Made by a program: the position numbers and the translations under genes. A stretch of 64,000 bases of DNA, from NCBI GenBank assembly GCA_040768665.1, contig JAXGMN010000023.1:62001-126000 (forward strand), in the 5' to 3' direction. The notes under the pieces were generated by a model. The model saw only the letters and a list, made by a program, of their open reading frames with translations, was not told the origin of the DNA and made no database searches. The stretch comes from JABWBD01 sp040768665 (lineage in GTDB: Bacteria; Planctomycetota; Planctomycetia; Pirellulales; Thermoguttaceae). Position 1 is the first letter of the stretch. Every line of letters begins with the position of its first letter. This document shows positions 51,291 through 59,963 of the stretch, piece by piece.

Positions 51291-52910
51291 GTGGCTAAGC
51301 AATTGCTTTTCGAAGATCAGGCCCGGATCCGAATGCTCCGGGGTGTGGAAAAACTGGCCGACGTGGTCGCGGTTACCATGGGGCCGACCGGCCGGAACGT
51401 CATTCTCCACAAGTCGTTCGGCGGACCCACGGTCACCAAAGACGGTGTCACGGTCAGCAAGGAAGTGGAACTGGAAGATCGCTTCGAGAACATGGGCGCC
51501 AAGCTGGTGAACGAGGTTGCATCAAAGACCTCGGACGTCGCCGGCGACGGCACCACGACGGCCACCATCCTGGCCCGGGCGATCTTCAAAGAAGGCTTGC
51601 GAAACATCACTGCGGGCAGCAATCCCGCCGCCATCCGCCGCGGGATCGACAAGGCCGTCGAGGCGGCGGTCAACCACCTGTACTCGATGGCCAAAAAGGT
51701 GACCGACAAGAAAGAGATCGCCAACGTCGGCTCGATCAGTGCCAATAACGACCGCGCGATCGGCGAACTCTTGGCCGAAGCGATGGAGAAAGTCGGCAAC
51801 GACGGCGTCATCACGGTCGAGGAAGGCAAGACCGCCGAGACCACCTACGAGATCGTCGAAGGCATGCAGTTCGACAAGGGCTATCTGTCGCCCTACTTCA
51901 TCAACCGCATGCCCGAGATGGACTGCTTGCTGGAAGACTGCCTGATTCTGATCCACGAGAAGAAGGTCAGCAATCTCCGGGAATTGATCCCGCTTTTGGA
52001 GCGAGTCAGCCAGACGGGCAAACCGTTGTTGATCATCGCCGAGGACGTCGAGGGCGAGGCCCTGACGACGCTGGTGGTCAACAAGCTCCGCGGCGTGCTC
52101 AACATCTGCGCCGTGAAGGCCCCCGGGTTCGGCGATCGCCGCAAGGCCATGCTGGGCGACATCGCCATTTTGACCGGCGGCACGATGATCAGCGAGGATC
52201 TCGGCCTGAAGCTCGAGAATCTCACCCTGGAGCACCTTGGCCGGGCCAAGCAAATCACGGTCGACAAGGACTCGACCACGATCGTCGAGGGCGCGGGGAA
52301 GAAGGCGGACATCAAAGCCCGCATCGATCAGCTCCGCCGCCAGATCGAAGAGACCGACAGCGACTACGACCGTGAAAAGTACCAGGAACGTTTGGCGAAG
52401 CTGGCCGGCGGCGTGGCGGTGATCTCGGTCGGCGCCAGCACGGAAACCGAGATGAAGCAGAAGAAGGCCCGCATCGAGGACGCCTTGCACGCCACGCGTG
52501 CGGCCGCCGAAGAGGGCGTTCTTCCGGGCGGCGGCGTGGCCTTGATTCGTTGCCGTGAAGCGGTCGATAAGGCGAAGTCGAGTGCGCGCGGCGATGAAAA
52601 GATCGGTGTGAATATCATTCAGCAGGTGCTCGCCGCTCCGCTGAAGCAGATCGTCGACAACTGCGGGCTCGACGGCTCCGTGGTGGCCGACGAGGTCTCG
52701 CAGAAGTCCACCAACCAGGGCTTCGACGCGAACACCGGCCAGTACGTCGACATGTTGAAGGCGGGCATTATCGACCCCTTGAAGGTTGTGCGGACGGCCC
52801 TGGAGAACGCCGCCAGCATCGCCGGGTTGATGTTGACGACCGAAACGCTTGTCACCGACCTGAAGGACGAGGACAAGGAAAAGGCTGCCGTCGAAGGTTC
52901 CGTTCGTTAG
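51291..52910 (+). CDS. groEL: Chaperonin GroEL, copy 2 (no GGM tail)
   Basis: 539 residues, GTG start with AAGGAACC upstream. The canonical 'MGPTGRNVILHKSFGGPTVTKDGVTVSKEVELEDRFENMGAKLVNEVASKTSDVAGDGTTTATIL' is closer to classical GroEL than copy 1. The C-terminus ends 'KDEDKEKAAVEGSVR' with no Gly-Met tail, suggesting a specialised chaperonin. It is likely co-transcribed with groES. Confidence 0.95.
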   Translation: MAKQLLFEDQARIRMLRGVEKLADVVAVTMGPTGRNVILHKSFGGPTVTKDGVTVSKEVELEDRFENMGAKLVNEVASKTSDVAGDGTTTATILARAIFKEGLRNITAGSNPAAIRRGIDKAVEAAVNHLYSMAKKVTDKKEIANVGSISANNDRAIGELLAEAMEKVGNDGVITVEEGKTAETTYEIVEGMQFDKGYLSPYFINRMPEMDCLLEDCLILIHEKKVSNLRELIPLLERVSQTGKPLLIIAEDVEGEALTTLVVNKLRGVLNICAVKAPGFGDRRKAMLGDIAILTGGTMISEDLGLKLENLTLEHLGRAKQITVDKDSTTIVEGAGKKADIKARIDQLRRQIEETDSDYDREKYQERLAKLAGGVAVISVGASTETEMKQKKARIEDALHATRAAAEEGVLPGGGVALIRCREAVDKAKSSARGDEKIGVNIIQQVLAAPLKQIVDNCGLDGSVVADEVSQKSTNQGFDANTGQYVDMLKAGIIDPLKVVRTALENAASIAGLMLTTETLVTDLKDEDKEKAAVEGSVR

Positions 52911-52921
52911 AGCCAACATCG

Positions 52922-52955
52922 ACCAGCCCGGCTGCTCGGAAGCAGCCGGGCTGGT
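52922..52955 (+). terminator. Strong hairpin after groEL2
   Basis: ACCAGCCCGGCTGC and GCAGCCGGGCTGGT form a perfect 14-bp stem with loop tcggaa. No T-run follows, so it may act as an RNA 3'-end stabiliser or as part of a tandem terminator with the next hairpin. Confidence 0.7.
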
Positions 52956-52980
52956 AAGACCCATTACCGGCGGCAAATCT

Positions 52981-53010
52981 GGGCCACCCCTTTTGGGGTG
53001 GCCCGTTTTG
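52981..53010 (+). terminator. Intrinsic terminator of the groEL-groES-groEL block
   Basis: GGGCCACCCC-TTTT-GGGGTGGCCC forms a 10-bp perfect stem followed by GTTTTG. It lies 70 bases after the groEL2 stop. Confidence 0.85.
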
Positions 53011-53107
53011 CGGCTATCGGCTCCCCATGTTACGTGTCTACGGTTCCCAACTGATGCGGTAGAATAGCTGGTTTGACAACTCAGCTTTCAACCTGATCAT
53101 GGTAAAC

Positions 53108-54229
53108 ATGGCGACAAAACGCGATTATTACGAGGTGCTCGGCGTCGGCCGGGACGCCTCCTCCGCGCAGATCGCCGAGGCCTACCGCAAGTTGGCGATG
53201 CAGTATCATCCGGACCGCAATCCGGGTGACGATTCGGCGGTTGAAAAGTTCAAGGAAGCGGCCGAGGCTTTCGAGGTCCTCAACCACGCGGAAAAGCGGG
53301 CTCGTTACGACCGCTACGGCCATGCCGGCGTGGACGGCGGCGGTGCGCAATTCCACGACGTCTCCGACATCTTCGAGGCCTTCAGCGATATTTTCGGCGG
53401 TGGCATGTTCGGCGACTTGTTCGGCGCCCAGCGCGGACGGCGCCGCGTACGTCGCGGAGCCGACATCCGCACGGAAGTGACGCTCGATCTGTTGGAAGCG
53501 GCTCGAGGTGTGACGAAGACGGTCGAGCTCCAGCGCCACGTGGCCTGCGAGGAGTGCCATGGTTCCGGCGCCAAGCCGGGGACCCAGCCGGAAACCTGCC
53601 GATATTGCGGCGGCCGCGGACAGGTGATTCAGTCTTCGGGGATTTTCTCGGTACAGACGACTTGCCCTTCCTGCCGCGGGGCGGGGAAAGTGGTTCGCGA
53701 CCCTTGCCCATCGTGCCGCGGATCCCGCTTCGTTTCGCAGTCCGTCAAGCGTGATGTGCCCATCCCTGCGGGCGTTGACAACAACACACGACTGCGGATC
53801 CCGGGCGAGGGCGAACCCAGCCCGGATGGAGGTCCGCCCGGCGACTGCTACTGTTTTATCACGGTCAACGAGCACCCGTTGTTTCATCGCGACGGTCGCG
53901 ACCTGATCTGCCAGATCCCGATCAGCTACGCCCAGGCAGCGTTGGGGGCGACGATCGAGGTTCCGACACTCGACGGCCGCAAGGAACTCGAGGTTCCGCC
54001 CGGCACGCAGTCTGCTGAAGTGTTTCGCCTCCGCGGACTCGGAATGCCCGACGCGCGGGTGGGCGGCAAGGGTGATTTGATGGTTCAAGTCTTCATCGAG
54101 GTGCCCAAGAAGCTGAGTCCTGAATACGAGCGGATCCTGCGAGAACTGGCCGAAGTGGAAAAAGTCCACGTCAGCCCGCAGCGCAAGAGCTTTTTCGAAA
54201 CCATCAAGGAATATTTCCAGACCGGATGA
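53108..54229 (+). CDS. dnaJ: Chaperone DnaJ
   Basis: 373 residues from 'MATKRDYYEVLGV' (an ATG nine bases upstream is possible). J domain with HPD (34-36), a Gly/Phe-rich linker (DIFGGGMFGDLFG), four CxxCxGxG-type zinc motifs (CEECHGSG, CRYCGGRG, CPSCRGAG, CPSCRGSR) and a C-terminal substrate-binding domain. A type-I DnaJ that stimulates DnaK. dnaK itself is not in the window. Confidence 0.95.
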   Translation: MATKRDYYEVLGVGRDASSAQIAEAYRKLAMQYHPDRNPGDDSAVEKFKEAAEAFEVLNHAEKRARYDRYGHAGVDGGGAQFHDVSDIFEAFSDIFGGGMFGDLFGAQRGRRRVRRGADIRTEVTLDLLEAARGVTKTVELQRHVACEECHGSGAKPGTQPETCRYCGGRGQVIQSSGIFSVQTTCPSCRGAGKVVRDPCPSCRGSRFVSQSVKRDVPIPAGVDNNTRLRIPGEGEPSPDGGPPGDCYCFITVNEHPLFHRDGRDLICQIPISYAQAALGATIEVPTLDGRKELEVPPGTQSAEVFRLRGLGMPDARVGGKGDLMVQVFIEVPKKLSPEYERILRELAEVEKVHVSPQRKSFFETIKEYFQTG

Positions 54230-54246
54230 CAGTCCCCGGGTGGTCT

Positions 54247-54334
54247 GATGAAAACGGGGACAGGCACTGCAAGTAATCGTGAGTGATTGGGAGCGAAGAT
54301 ACAGGATCTTGCGGAGCCAGTCCCGTTTTTCATC
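54247..54334. repeat. GGGGACAGGCAC / GAGCCAGTCCC inverted repeat
   Basis: Arms gatgaaaacgggga (54247-54260) and tcccgtttttcatc (54321-54334) between dnaJ and grpE. Same family as 17566, 55027, 58606 and 63979. Confidence 0.8.
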
Positions 54335-54386
54335 ACCCCAGCCCTCGGGCGACTTTTCGGAGTTTCTGTGACGGGAGGAATTTAAC

Positions 54387-55022
54387 GTGTCGAAGAAAGA
54401 CCCACCCCAGAGCAACGAAGCCCAGCGGCCGGGAAAGGACGCCGCCGAAGCCCAGGGCGTGGCCGGGGCGGGTGAGCCTGTCGCGCCGGACGCACAGCAG
54501 GCCGCCGAACCAGCCGTTGCTGAAATAAGCAGCGAGTATGAGACGCTCCGCAATGACCTGGAACAGATGAAGGACCGGGCGTTGCGGGTCCAGGCCGAGC
54601 TGGAGAACTACCGCAAGCGTGTCGCGCGGGAAATGGCCGAGGAACGCCGCTATGCCGAGTTGGCGTTGATGCGAGATCTCTTGCCGGTGTTGGACAACAT
54701 GCATCGGGCGATCGAGGCCGCCGAAAAATCGGGTGAGGCCCCGCAGTTGCTGGAGGGGTTCGGGATGGTCCTCCAGCAGTTCGAGGGGATCCTCCAGCAG
54801 CATCACTGCACCCGCATCGAGGCCCTCCATGAGCCATTTGACCCGAATTTCCACGAAGCTATCCTTCAACAGCCGTCCGGCGATCATCCGGCCGGGACGG
54901 TCCTGCACGTCGCCCAGACCGGCTATCGGCTGCACGAGCGCGTGGTACGTCCGAGCCAGGTAATTGTGTCGGCTGCGGCGGCCGGTCAACAGAATTCGGA
55001 TGCAGAGCAAGCGAACGAGTAG
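54387..55022 (+). CDS. grpE: Nucleotide exchange factor GrpE
   Basis: 211 residues with GGAGGAA upstream. A low-complexity N-terminus is followed by a coiled coil 'YETLRNDLEQMKDRALRVQAELENYRKRVAREMAEERRYAE' and the beta domain 'HEPFDPNFHEAILQQPSGDHPAGTVLHVAQTGYRLHERVVRPSQVIVS'. Releases ADP from DnaK. It follows dnaJ on the same strand. Confidence 0.95.
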   Translation: MSKKDPPQSNEAQRPGKDAAEAQGVAGAGEPVAPDAQQAAEPAVAEISSEYETLRNDLEQMKDRALRVQAELENYRKRVAREMAEERRYAELALMRDLLPVLDNMHRAIEAAEKSGEAPQLLEGFGMVLQQFEGILQQHHCTRIEALHEPFDPNFHEAILQQPSGDHPAGTVLHVAQTGYRLHERVVRPSQVIVSAAAAGQQNSDAEQANE

Positions 55023-55026
55023 AGGC

Positions 55027-55121
55027 ATGGTTCAGAAACCGGGACAGGCACCGCGTGACGACAGGTTTTTCCGTGTCCTTCGGGGAATTTGGCTCGAAGC
55101 CGGTGCCCGTTTGTAAACCAT
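55027..55121. repeat. GGGACAGGCACC inverted repeat
   Basis: ATGGTTcagAAACCGGG..GGCACCG on the left and CGGTGCCCGTTTgtAAACCAT on the right, between grpE and the FmdB gene. Confidence 0.75.
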
Positions 55122-55193
55122 GCATGAGCAAGTCCTTTCCGCCGGGCGGCCGGTGGCGCCGATGGCGGTCGACATTTAATGAGGTTAACGAAG

Positions 55194-55484
55194 ATGCCTA
55201 CTTACGATTACGAATGTGACGGGTGTGGTCACGCGTTCGAGCTTTTTCAACGCATCTCGGAGAATCCGAAACGGAAGTGCCCCGAATGCGGCAAGCAGAA
55301 GCTCCGTCGCTTGATCGGTCCCGGAGCGGCGATCATGTTCAAGGGCTCGGGGTTCTACACGACCGATTACCGCAGCGAGTCGTACAAGAAGGCCGCTTCA
55401 GCCGAGAAGAGCAACAGTAGCAGCTCCGGCAAGTCGACCGAGAAGAAGAGCGAAACGAAGGCGGCCACCGCCGCCGCCGACTGA
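55194..55484 (+). CDS. FmdB-family zinc-ribbon protein
   Basis: 96 residues from 'MPTYDYECDGCGHAFELFQRI'. CxxC at 8-11 and CPEC at 29-32 form the ribbon. 'IMFKGSGFYTTDYR' is the family's conserved tail. A Ser/Lys-rich extension follows. FmdB proteins are named after a putative regulator of formamidase. Their role is unclear. YacG follows nine bases downstream. Confidence 0.88.
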   Translation: MPTYDYECDGCGHAFELFQRISENPKRKCPECGKQKLRRLIGPGAAIMFKGSGFYTTDYRSESYKKAASAEKSNSSSSGKSTEKKSETKAATAAAD

Positions 55485-55492
55485 GACGTTCT

Positions 55493-55681
55493 ATGGCCGA
55501 GGTCCGTTGCTCCGTCTGCGGAAGGCTGTTCGACTCCGACGAGAGCGAGGCGATGCCGTTTTGCAGCGGCCGCTGCAAGCAACTCGATCTCGGCCGTTGG
55601 CTCGATGAGAAGTATGGTCTGCCGTACGAGTCCGAGGAAGAGGCGCCGCAACCGCTCGGACCCGACATCGAGGATTCTTGA
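55493..55681 (+). CDS. yacG: YacG-type zinc protein (putative DNA gyrase inhibitor)
   Basis: 62 residues. Cys pattern C6, C9, C24, C28 in 'CSVCGRLF...MPFCSGRCKQLDLGRWLDEKYGLP' is the YacG signature. In E. coli YacG inhibits gyrase by binding GyrB. Transfer of that role to this organism is inference. Confidence 0.9.
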   Translation: MAEVRCSVCGRLFDSDESEAMPFCSGRCKQLDLGRWLDEKYGLPYESEEEAPQPLGPDIEDS

Positions 55682-55750
55682 AGCGACAGGCATGGTTGTT
55701 GTGCCACTCGCTCGAAACGTCGCATTCTCAACACCGTGCAAAGCCCGCCG

Positions 55751-56590
55751 ATGATCCACATCCGCGCCATGTCCCGGGCCGATCTGTCGCTGGGCATGCG
55801 GCTGAAGGACCAGGCAGGCTGGAATCAGACCGAGGCCGATTGGCAGCGCGTGATCGACCTTCAGCCCGACGGCTGTTTTGTCGCCGAGTGGGACGGCAGT
55901 CCGGCCGGCACGACGGCGGCCGTGATTTTCGGCGACGTTGCCTGGGTCATGATGGTGCTGGTGGACGAGGCGTTGCGCGGGCGCGGCATCGGCACGCGTC
56001 TGATGCAGCATGCTTTGGAATACCTCGAGGCGCGCCGCGCCGCCACGATCCGACTTGACGCGACGCCGCTGGGGCGGCCCGTCTACGAGAAGCTCGGGTT
56101 TCAACCGGAATACGAGCTGGCCCGGTTCGAGCACGCCGGGCTCGAGCTGCGTGCCGACGAAGGTGATCGACCCACGATGCCCGACCAGCTCGAGACCATC
56201 GTTCGCCTGGACCGCCGGGCGACGGGCACCGATCGCTCTCGGCTGATCCGCCGGCTTTATGCCGAACAGCCGTCGAACTTCCGCGTGGTTGCCGAGCGAG
56301 ATGAGATCGCCGGGTACGGAACGTTCCGGGCCGGTTCGCGCGCATCCCATGTCGGACCTGTGGTGGCCACGTCTGCGGGCGCGGGCATTGCCGTGTACGA
56401 ACGCGTGATCTCTCAGTGCGGCCGGGGGCGGCTTTTTCTTGACATCCCGTTGGAGAATCGCCCGGCAGTGCGATGGGCTGAAACCAACGGTCTGACGATC
56501 CAACGCCATCTTACCCGAATGCGAAAAGGCCGGAAAATCGAGGACCGGCGCGGCGAACTGTGGGCGAGCTTCGGCCCGGAAAAGGGTTAA
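55751..56590 (+). CDS. GNAT acetyltransferase with two GNAT domains
   Basis: 279 residues from the ATG at 55751 ('MIHIRAMSRADLSLGMRLKDQAGWNQ'). The first GNAT domain has the acetyl-CoA loop 'VDEALRGRGIGTRLMQHAL'. The C-terminal half (from about 150) is a degenerate second GNAT-like domain ('YGTFRAGSRASHVGPVVATSAGAGIAVYERVIS'). The substrate is unknown. Confidence 0.8.
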   Translation: MIHIRAMSRADLSLGMRLKDQAGWNQTEADWQRVIDLQPDGCFVAEWDGSPAGTTAAVIFGDVAWVMMVLVDEALRGRGIGTRLMQHALEYLEARRAATIRLDATPLGRPVYEKLGFQPEYELARFEHAGLELRADEGDRPTMPDQLETIVRLDRRATGTDRSRLIRRLYAEQPSNFRVVAERDEIAGYGTFRAGSRASHVGPVVATSAGAGIAVYERVISQCGRGRLFLDIPLENRPAVRWAETNGLTIQRHLTRMRKGRKIEDRRGELWASFGPEKG

Positions 56591-56858
56591 TGACCGAGTC
56601 GCTTGCGTCGGCCAAGACGCTTCGTATAATGCCGGAGGCTCGGGTAGACGGTCGCCAGTAACCGTACACGCCCGCGGAAGAGAGGGGGACAGGTCCATGT
56701 TTTCGGTCGGCGTCTTCGCGGCCAAAATGAGTCCAGAAGACGAAAAATGGACCAGTCCCCGACCGCTCCGTGAACGGTCGCAAGATTGCGGGTGGTATGG
56801 CTCGGAGCCAGGTCCGTCTTTGAACCATGACCGGTGAAGCAGCTTTGGGAGTCGTGCG
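56591..56858. other. Intergenic region with GGTCCAT repeat
   Basis: Contains a TATAAT at 56623-56628 without a convincing -35 box, and the repeat at 56685-56760. No gene seen. Confidence 0.5.
56685..56760. repeat. GGGGACAGGTCCATG / CCATTTTTCG inverted repeat
   Basis: GGGGACAGGTCCATGTTTTCG (left) pairs with CGAAAAATGGACCAGTCCCC (right, 56741-56760). A near-identical copy lies at 63887-63963 with a diverged loop. Confidence 0.85.
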
Positions 56859-58145
56859 ATGATAGACCAAACCAACGGTACGTTGCGCTCCGTCGCCTGG
56901 GCGGAGATCTTCCCGTGGCTCGCCATCTTCCGCTCGTTTCGGCTGGCAATCGAGTTCCGCATGCTTGTGCTCGGCGGGGCGGGCATGTTCCTCACCGTGT
57001 CCGGTTGGGCCTTGCTCGGGTTCATCTTCTCGGGCAGTACTCAAGTTGCGAGCCAGGTTGAGCCGTATGATGGGTGCTCTTGGCTGGCGCTTTCATCCCT
57101 GGTTCCGGAGCGCCCGTTCGGCCCTTCGCTTTACGCGCATACTCTAGAAGCCGGCGAGTCGCCCGAGGTCCTGCCGTCGCAGTCGTATCTGCTCCGGGAG
57201 CCCGGACCGCTCTGGGGAATGTTCGATCCGATCTATGGTACATGGGAGCACCTCAGCCGCCCGGTCCGCGACTTGTTCGACCCGGGATTGGGCTGGGCCG
57301 GTTTGCTGTTTGTGCTCTTGTGCAGTTTCTGGGGCGTGGCCGTTTGGGCGTGGTTCGGTGGAGCGATCACGCGAGTCGCCGCAGTCCGCATCGCCGCCGA
57401 AGAACGGGTCGGCTGGGGCGATATGATCCGCTACTCCAATCGCAAATGGCCGGCCTATTTCATGGCACCCCTGTTTCCGCTGATTGGCGTGCTGCTGATC
57501 ACGGTGCCGATCGGCATCGTGTCGCTATTGCTCCGCGTCGGATTCGGAGTCTTCCTGCTCGGGATTTTCTGGTGGTTGTTTCTGATCGGTGGCTTGATGA
57601 TGGCCCTGCTGCTGTTGGCCGTGGCAGCAGGCTGGCCGCTCATGTGGCCGACGATCAGCTCGGAAGGAACCGACAGCTTCGATGCCTTGAGCCGAACCTA
57701 TTCCTACGTGTATCAGCGGCCGTTGCACTACCTGTTCTATACGGTCGTCGCCTTGGTGTTCGGTGTGCTGGGTTGGTTTCTCGTCGCCAACTTCACGGGC
57801 GGCGTAATCCATCTCACTTATTGGGCTGCTCATTGGGGCGGCGGGACGGAACGTGTGGCGTCGATTGCCGCCGGCACCGGAGATGCGGGCGGTGTGCTGA
57901 TCCGCTTCTGGGTGGAGGCACTCAAGCTGTTGGCCGTCGGGTTCCTCGCCAGCTACTTCTGGATCGCGTTTTCCGTGATCTACCTGCTCATGCGGCGAGC
58001 GGTCGACGCCACCGAAATGGACGAGATCTACCTCGAGGACGAGCAGGACGAAGCAGAGCACGGGCTCCCGCCCTTAGGAACCGATGCAGCCGGTGTACCG
58101 GTCGTCGGCGACGAAGAAGACCGCGAGACGGATGCGGGAGGATAA
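56859..58145 (+). CDS. Polytopic membrane protein, unknown
   Basis: 428 residues with about six or seven hydrophobic segments (for example MLVLGGAGMFLTVSGWALLGFIF, AGLLFVLLCSFWGVAVWAWFGGA, PLFPLIGVLLITVPIGIVSLLL). An acidic cytosolic tail 'EMDEIYLEDEQDEAEH' ends it. 'TDSFDALSRTYSYVYQRPLHYLFY' is a conserved-looking loop. I know such proteins in planctomycetes but no function. The convergent PII gene ends nine bases away. Confidence 0.75.
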   Translation: MIDQTNGTLRSVAWAEIFPWLAIFRSFRLAIEFRMLVLGGAGMFLTVSGWALLGFIFSGSTQVASQVEPYDGCSWLALSSLVPERPFGPSLYAHTLEAGESPEVLPSQSYLLREPGPLWGMFDPIYGTWEHLSRPVRDLFDPGLGWAGLLFVLLCSFWGVAVWAWFGGAITRVAAVRIAAEERVGWGDMIRYSNRKWPAYFMAPLFPLIGVLLITVPIGIVSLLLRVGFGVFLLGIFWWLFLIGGLMMALLLLAVAAGWPLMWPTISSEGTDSFDALSRTYSYVYQRPLHYLFYTVVALVFGVLGWFLVANFTGGVIHLTYWAAHWGGGTERVASIAAGTGDAGGVLIRFWVEALKLLAVGFLASYFWIAFSVIYLLMRRAVDATEMDEIYLEDEQDEAEHGLPPLGTDAAGVPVVGDEEDRETDAGG

Positions 58146-58153
58146 TTCCGCGT

Positions 58154-58501
58154 TCAGACGGCTCCAGGGCCCTGCGAACCGTCGCCGATCTGAATGGTTG
58201 TCTCTGCGGGCAGCACGAAGATCTTGCCGTCGCCGATGGTCCCCTCCGAACCGGACCGAGCAACGCTGATGATCGTCTCGATCGTCCGTTCCAGGAAATC
58301 ATCATTGACGACGATTTCCAGGGCGATCTTGCGAAGCAGCGTCGCCGTATACTCAAATCCTCGGTAGAGTTCGGTTTGGCCTCGCTGGCGGCCGAAGCCT
58401 TGGGCGTCGCAGACGGTCAAGCGCGCGACTTCCGTCTTTTCGAGGGCCTCGCGCACCGCGTTCAGCTTGGTCGGCTGGATAATGGCAATTACCAATTTCA
58501 C
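58154..58501 (-). CDS. glnB: PII nitrogen-regulatory protein
   Basis: 115 residues. 'FGRQRGQTELYRGFEYTATLLRK' is the T-loop with Tyr51 conserved (uridylylation site in proteobacteria). 'GDGKIFVLPAETTIQI' is the second signature. It senses ATP/ADP and 2-oxoglutarate and binds partner proteins. No ammonium transporter is adjacent, so GlnB versus GlnK cannot be decided. Confidence 0.92.
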   Translation of the reverse strand: MKLVIAIIQPTKLNAVREALEKTEVARLTVCDAQGFGRQRGQTELYRGFEYTATLLRKIALEIVVNDDFLERTIETIISVARSGSEGTIGDGKIFVLPAETTIQIGDGSQGPGAV

Positions 58502-58605
58502 GCGGTAGCCCTCCGGCTCGGCAGGTTGGACTGAGCGTTTGATTCACTCAAACAAAATACCCGCTGCCGGGTTGGAAGGCAAATCGCCGATCTTTCGACG
58601 GAGCC

Positions 58606-58694
58606 TGCTGAAAAAGGGGACAGGCGCCGCAACATCTTGTGCCTGCCGTCAAGTCAATCGACCACCGGTTGCCGAGCCATGCCCCTTTTGCATT
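58606..58694. repeat. GGGGACAGGCGCC inverted repeat
   Basis: TGCTGAAAAAGGGGACAGGC on the left and GAGCCATGCCCCTTTTGCA on the right. It lies between glnB and the mini-HEAT gene. Confidence 0.7.
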
Positions 58695-58715
58695 AGGCTT
58701 CGATCGCTCGTGCGG

Positions 58716-58934
58716 TCAAGCAGCGAGCGATCGCAGCCGTTGGAGCGCTCGGCCGACCTCGGTCCGCACGCGAGGATCCTCGTCGGCAATTAGCTTTGCC
58801 AACTCGCCGAGGGCGGCTACCGCTCGGGGGCCGTGCAGACGAAGCGCCGCCGCCGCGTTGCGGCGGACAATCGGGTCCTTATGATGCAGTTTCTCGATGA
58901 GTTTCTCGATCAGCGGATCTTGGCAATTGCCCAT
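58716..58934 (-). CDS. Minimal HEAT-repeat protein
   Basis: 72 residues from 'MGNCQDPLIEKLIEKLHHKDPIVRRNAAAALRLHGPRAVAALGELAKLIADEDPRVRTEVGRALQRL': two HEAT/PBS-lyase repeats and nothing else. The upstream extension in the same frame comes from a palindromic repeat. Likely a small adaptor. Confidence 0.7.
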   Translation of the reverse strand: MGNCQDPLIEKLIEKLHHKDPIVRRNAAAALRLHGPRAVAALGELAKLIADEDPRVRTEVGRALQRLRSLAA

Positions 58935-58956
58935 CGCACCCCCCTGAAAGCCGAAG

Positions 58957-59015
58957 TAGGGCCCGCTTGCCGAGCGGACCCGCTGGGGCAAGGTCCCGCT
59001 CGGCAAACGGGAGCT
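58957..59015. repeat. Paired head-to-head CCCGCTTGCCGAGCGG palindromes
   Basis: Two inverted copies, GGGCCCGCTTGCCGAGCGG and GGTCCCGCTCGGCAAACGGG, face each other across gaccccgctggggcaa. Same family as 26665 and 48589. Confidence 0.75.
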
Positions 59016-59163
59016 GCCACAACCGCGCCCCAACTGCGCTCTTCCGTTGATATCGGTCATTCGGGGTTTCCAACTTCGACCGCAGCCCCCAAGAACGGAA
59101 GCTCCAAACCGACGAATCCTATGCGCCGGGCCGACACACGGGGCAACCGACCGAACCGGGGCG

Positions 59164-59910
59164 TTATTTCTCCGCGACCACGATCAAATCGCCGCTGGTT
59201 TCCCGGTCGTAAGGCTCCTGCCGATAGCTGCCAAAGTATTCCACGGTACGGGCATTCTCTCCGTATAAGGCCCGCTGGAGGTCGGGGGCTTCCAGTCCAA
59301 TCAGTACGGCCGTGTCGCTGTGCATCCGGACCTTTGCCAGGGGGGTGACGATTAGATCGACAAAGCCTCGCGAAGCGGCGCGATGGACTCCTTTGATGAT
59401 CAGCACCTCCTCCCCCTCGATCACGGACCGCCGGCACTTCTGCCACTGGCAGGGACCGTCGGGCAATCGCCACAGGTTCATGACCTGGATCACAACGAGG
59501 CCGCCGGGACGCACGGCGGACATCATCTCGTGCAGGGCCCGATGGACGACTTCCAGGTCGGACGCGAGCGACAGCGAGTTTCCGACACAAACGGCGACAT
59601 CGAACGGTTCTGCCGGCCGAACCGGTTCGTCGAAGGCACGCACGCGCCAGCGCAACCGCTCGTTCTCGCCGAAAGCCCTGCGGGCGCGATCGATCATCCC
59701 GAGGCTGACATCGGAGCCCTCGACGTCGAGCCCCCAGGAGTGAAACATCGCAGCGTGGCGCCCGGTGCCGCAGGCGACGTCGACGATCCGGCCTGCACCG
59801 GCCCTCTCGAAAATGCTCCGGAAGAACGGCTCCTCGTTGGCGAGCCGCTTGGGCCAGTCGATCATGGCGTCGTAAACGTCGGTAAGGTCGTCGAATAAGT
59901 CGGCCGTCAT
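59164..59910 (-). CDS. SAM-dependent methyltransferase, class I
   Basis: 248 residues from 'MTADLFDDLTDVYDAMIDWPKRLANEEPFF', chosen because GGAG lies eight bases upstream. A start 12 codons earlier lacks one. Motif I 'IVDVACGTGRHA', motif II 'EGSDVSLGMI' and 'FDVAVCVGNSLSL' show the Rossmann SAM domain, and a C-terminal beta region follows. Small-molecule substrate unknown. Confidence 0.85.
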   Translation of the reverse strand: MTADLFDDLTDVYDAMIDWPKRLANEEPFFRSIFERAGAGRIVDVACGTGRHAAMFHSWGLDVEGSDVSLGMIDRARRAFGENERLRWRVRAFDEPVRPAEPFDVAVCVGNSLSLASDLEVVHRALHEMMSAVRPGGLVVIQVMNLWRLPDGPCQWQKCRRSVIEGEEVLIIKGVHRAASRGFVDLIVTPLAKVRMHSDTAVLIGLEAPDLQRALYGENARTVEYFGSYRQEPYDRETSGDLIVVAEK

Positions 59911-59963
59911 GCCGGGCTCCGGGTGGTGAGGGGCTGGATTCCTCATTATTGTACGGGGCCGGT

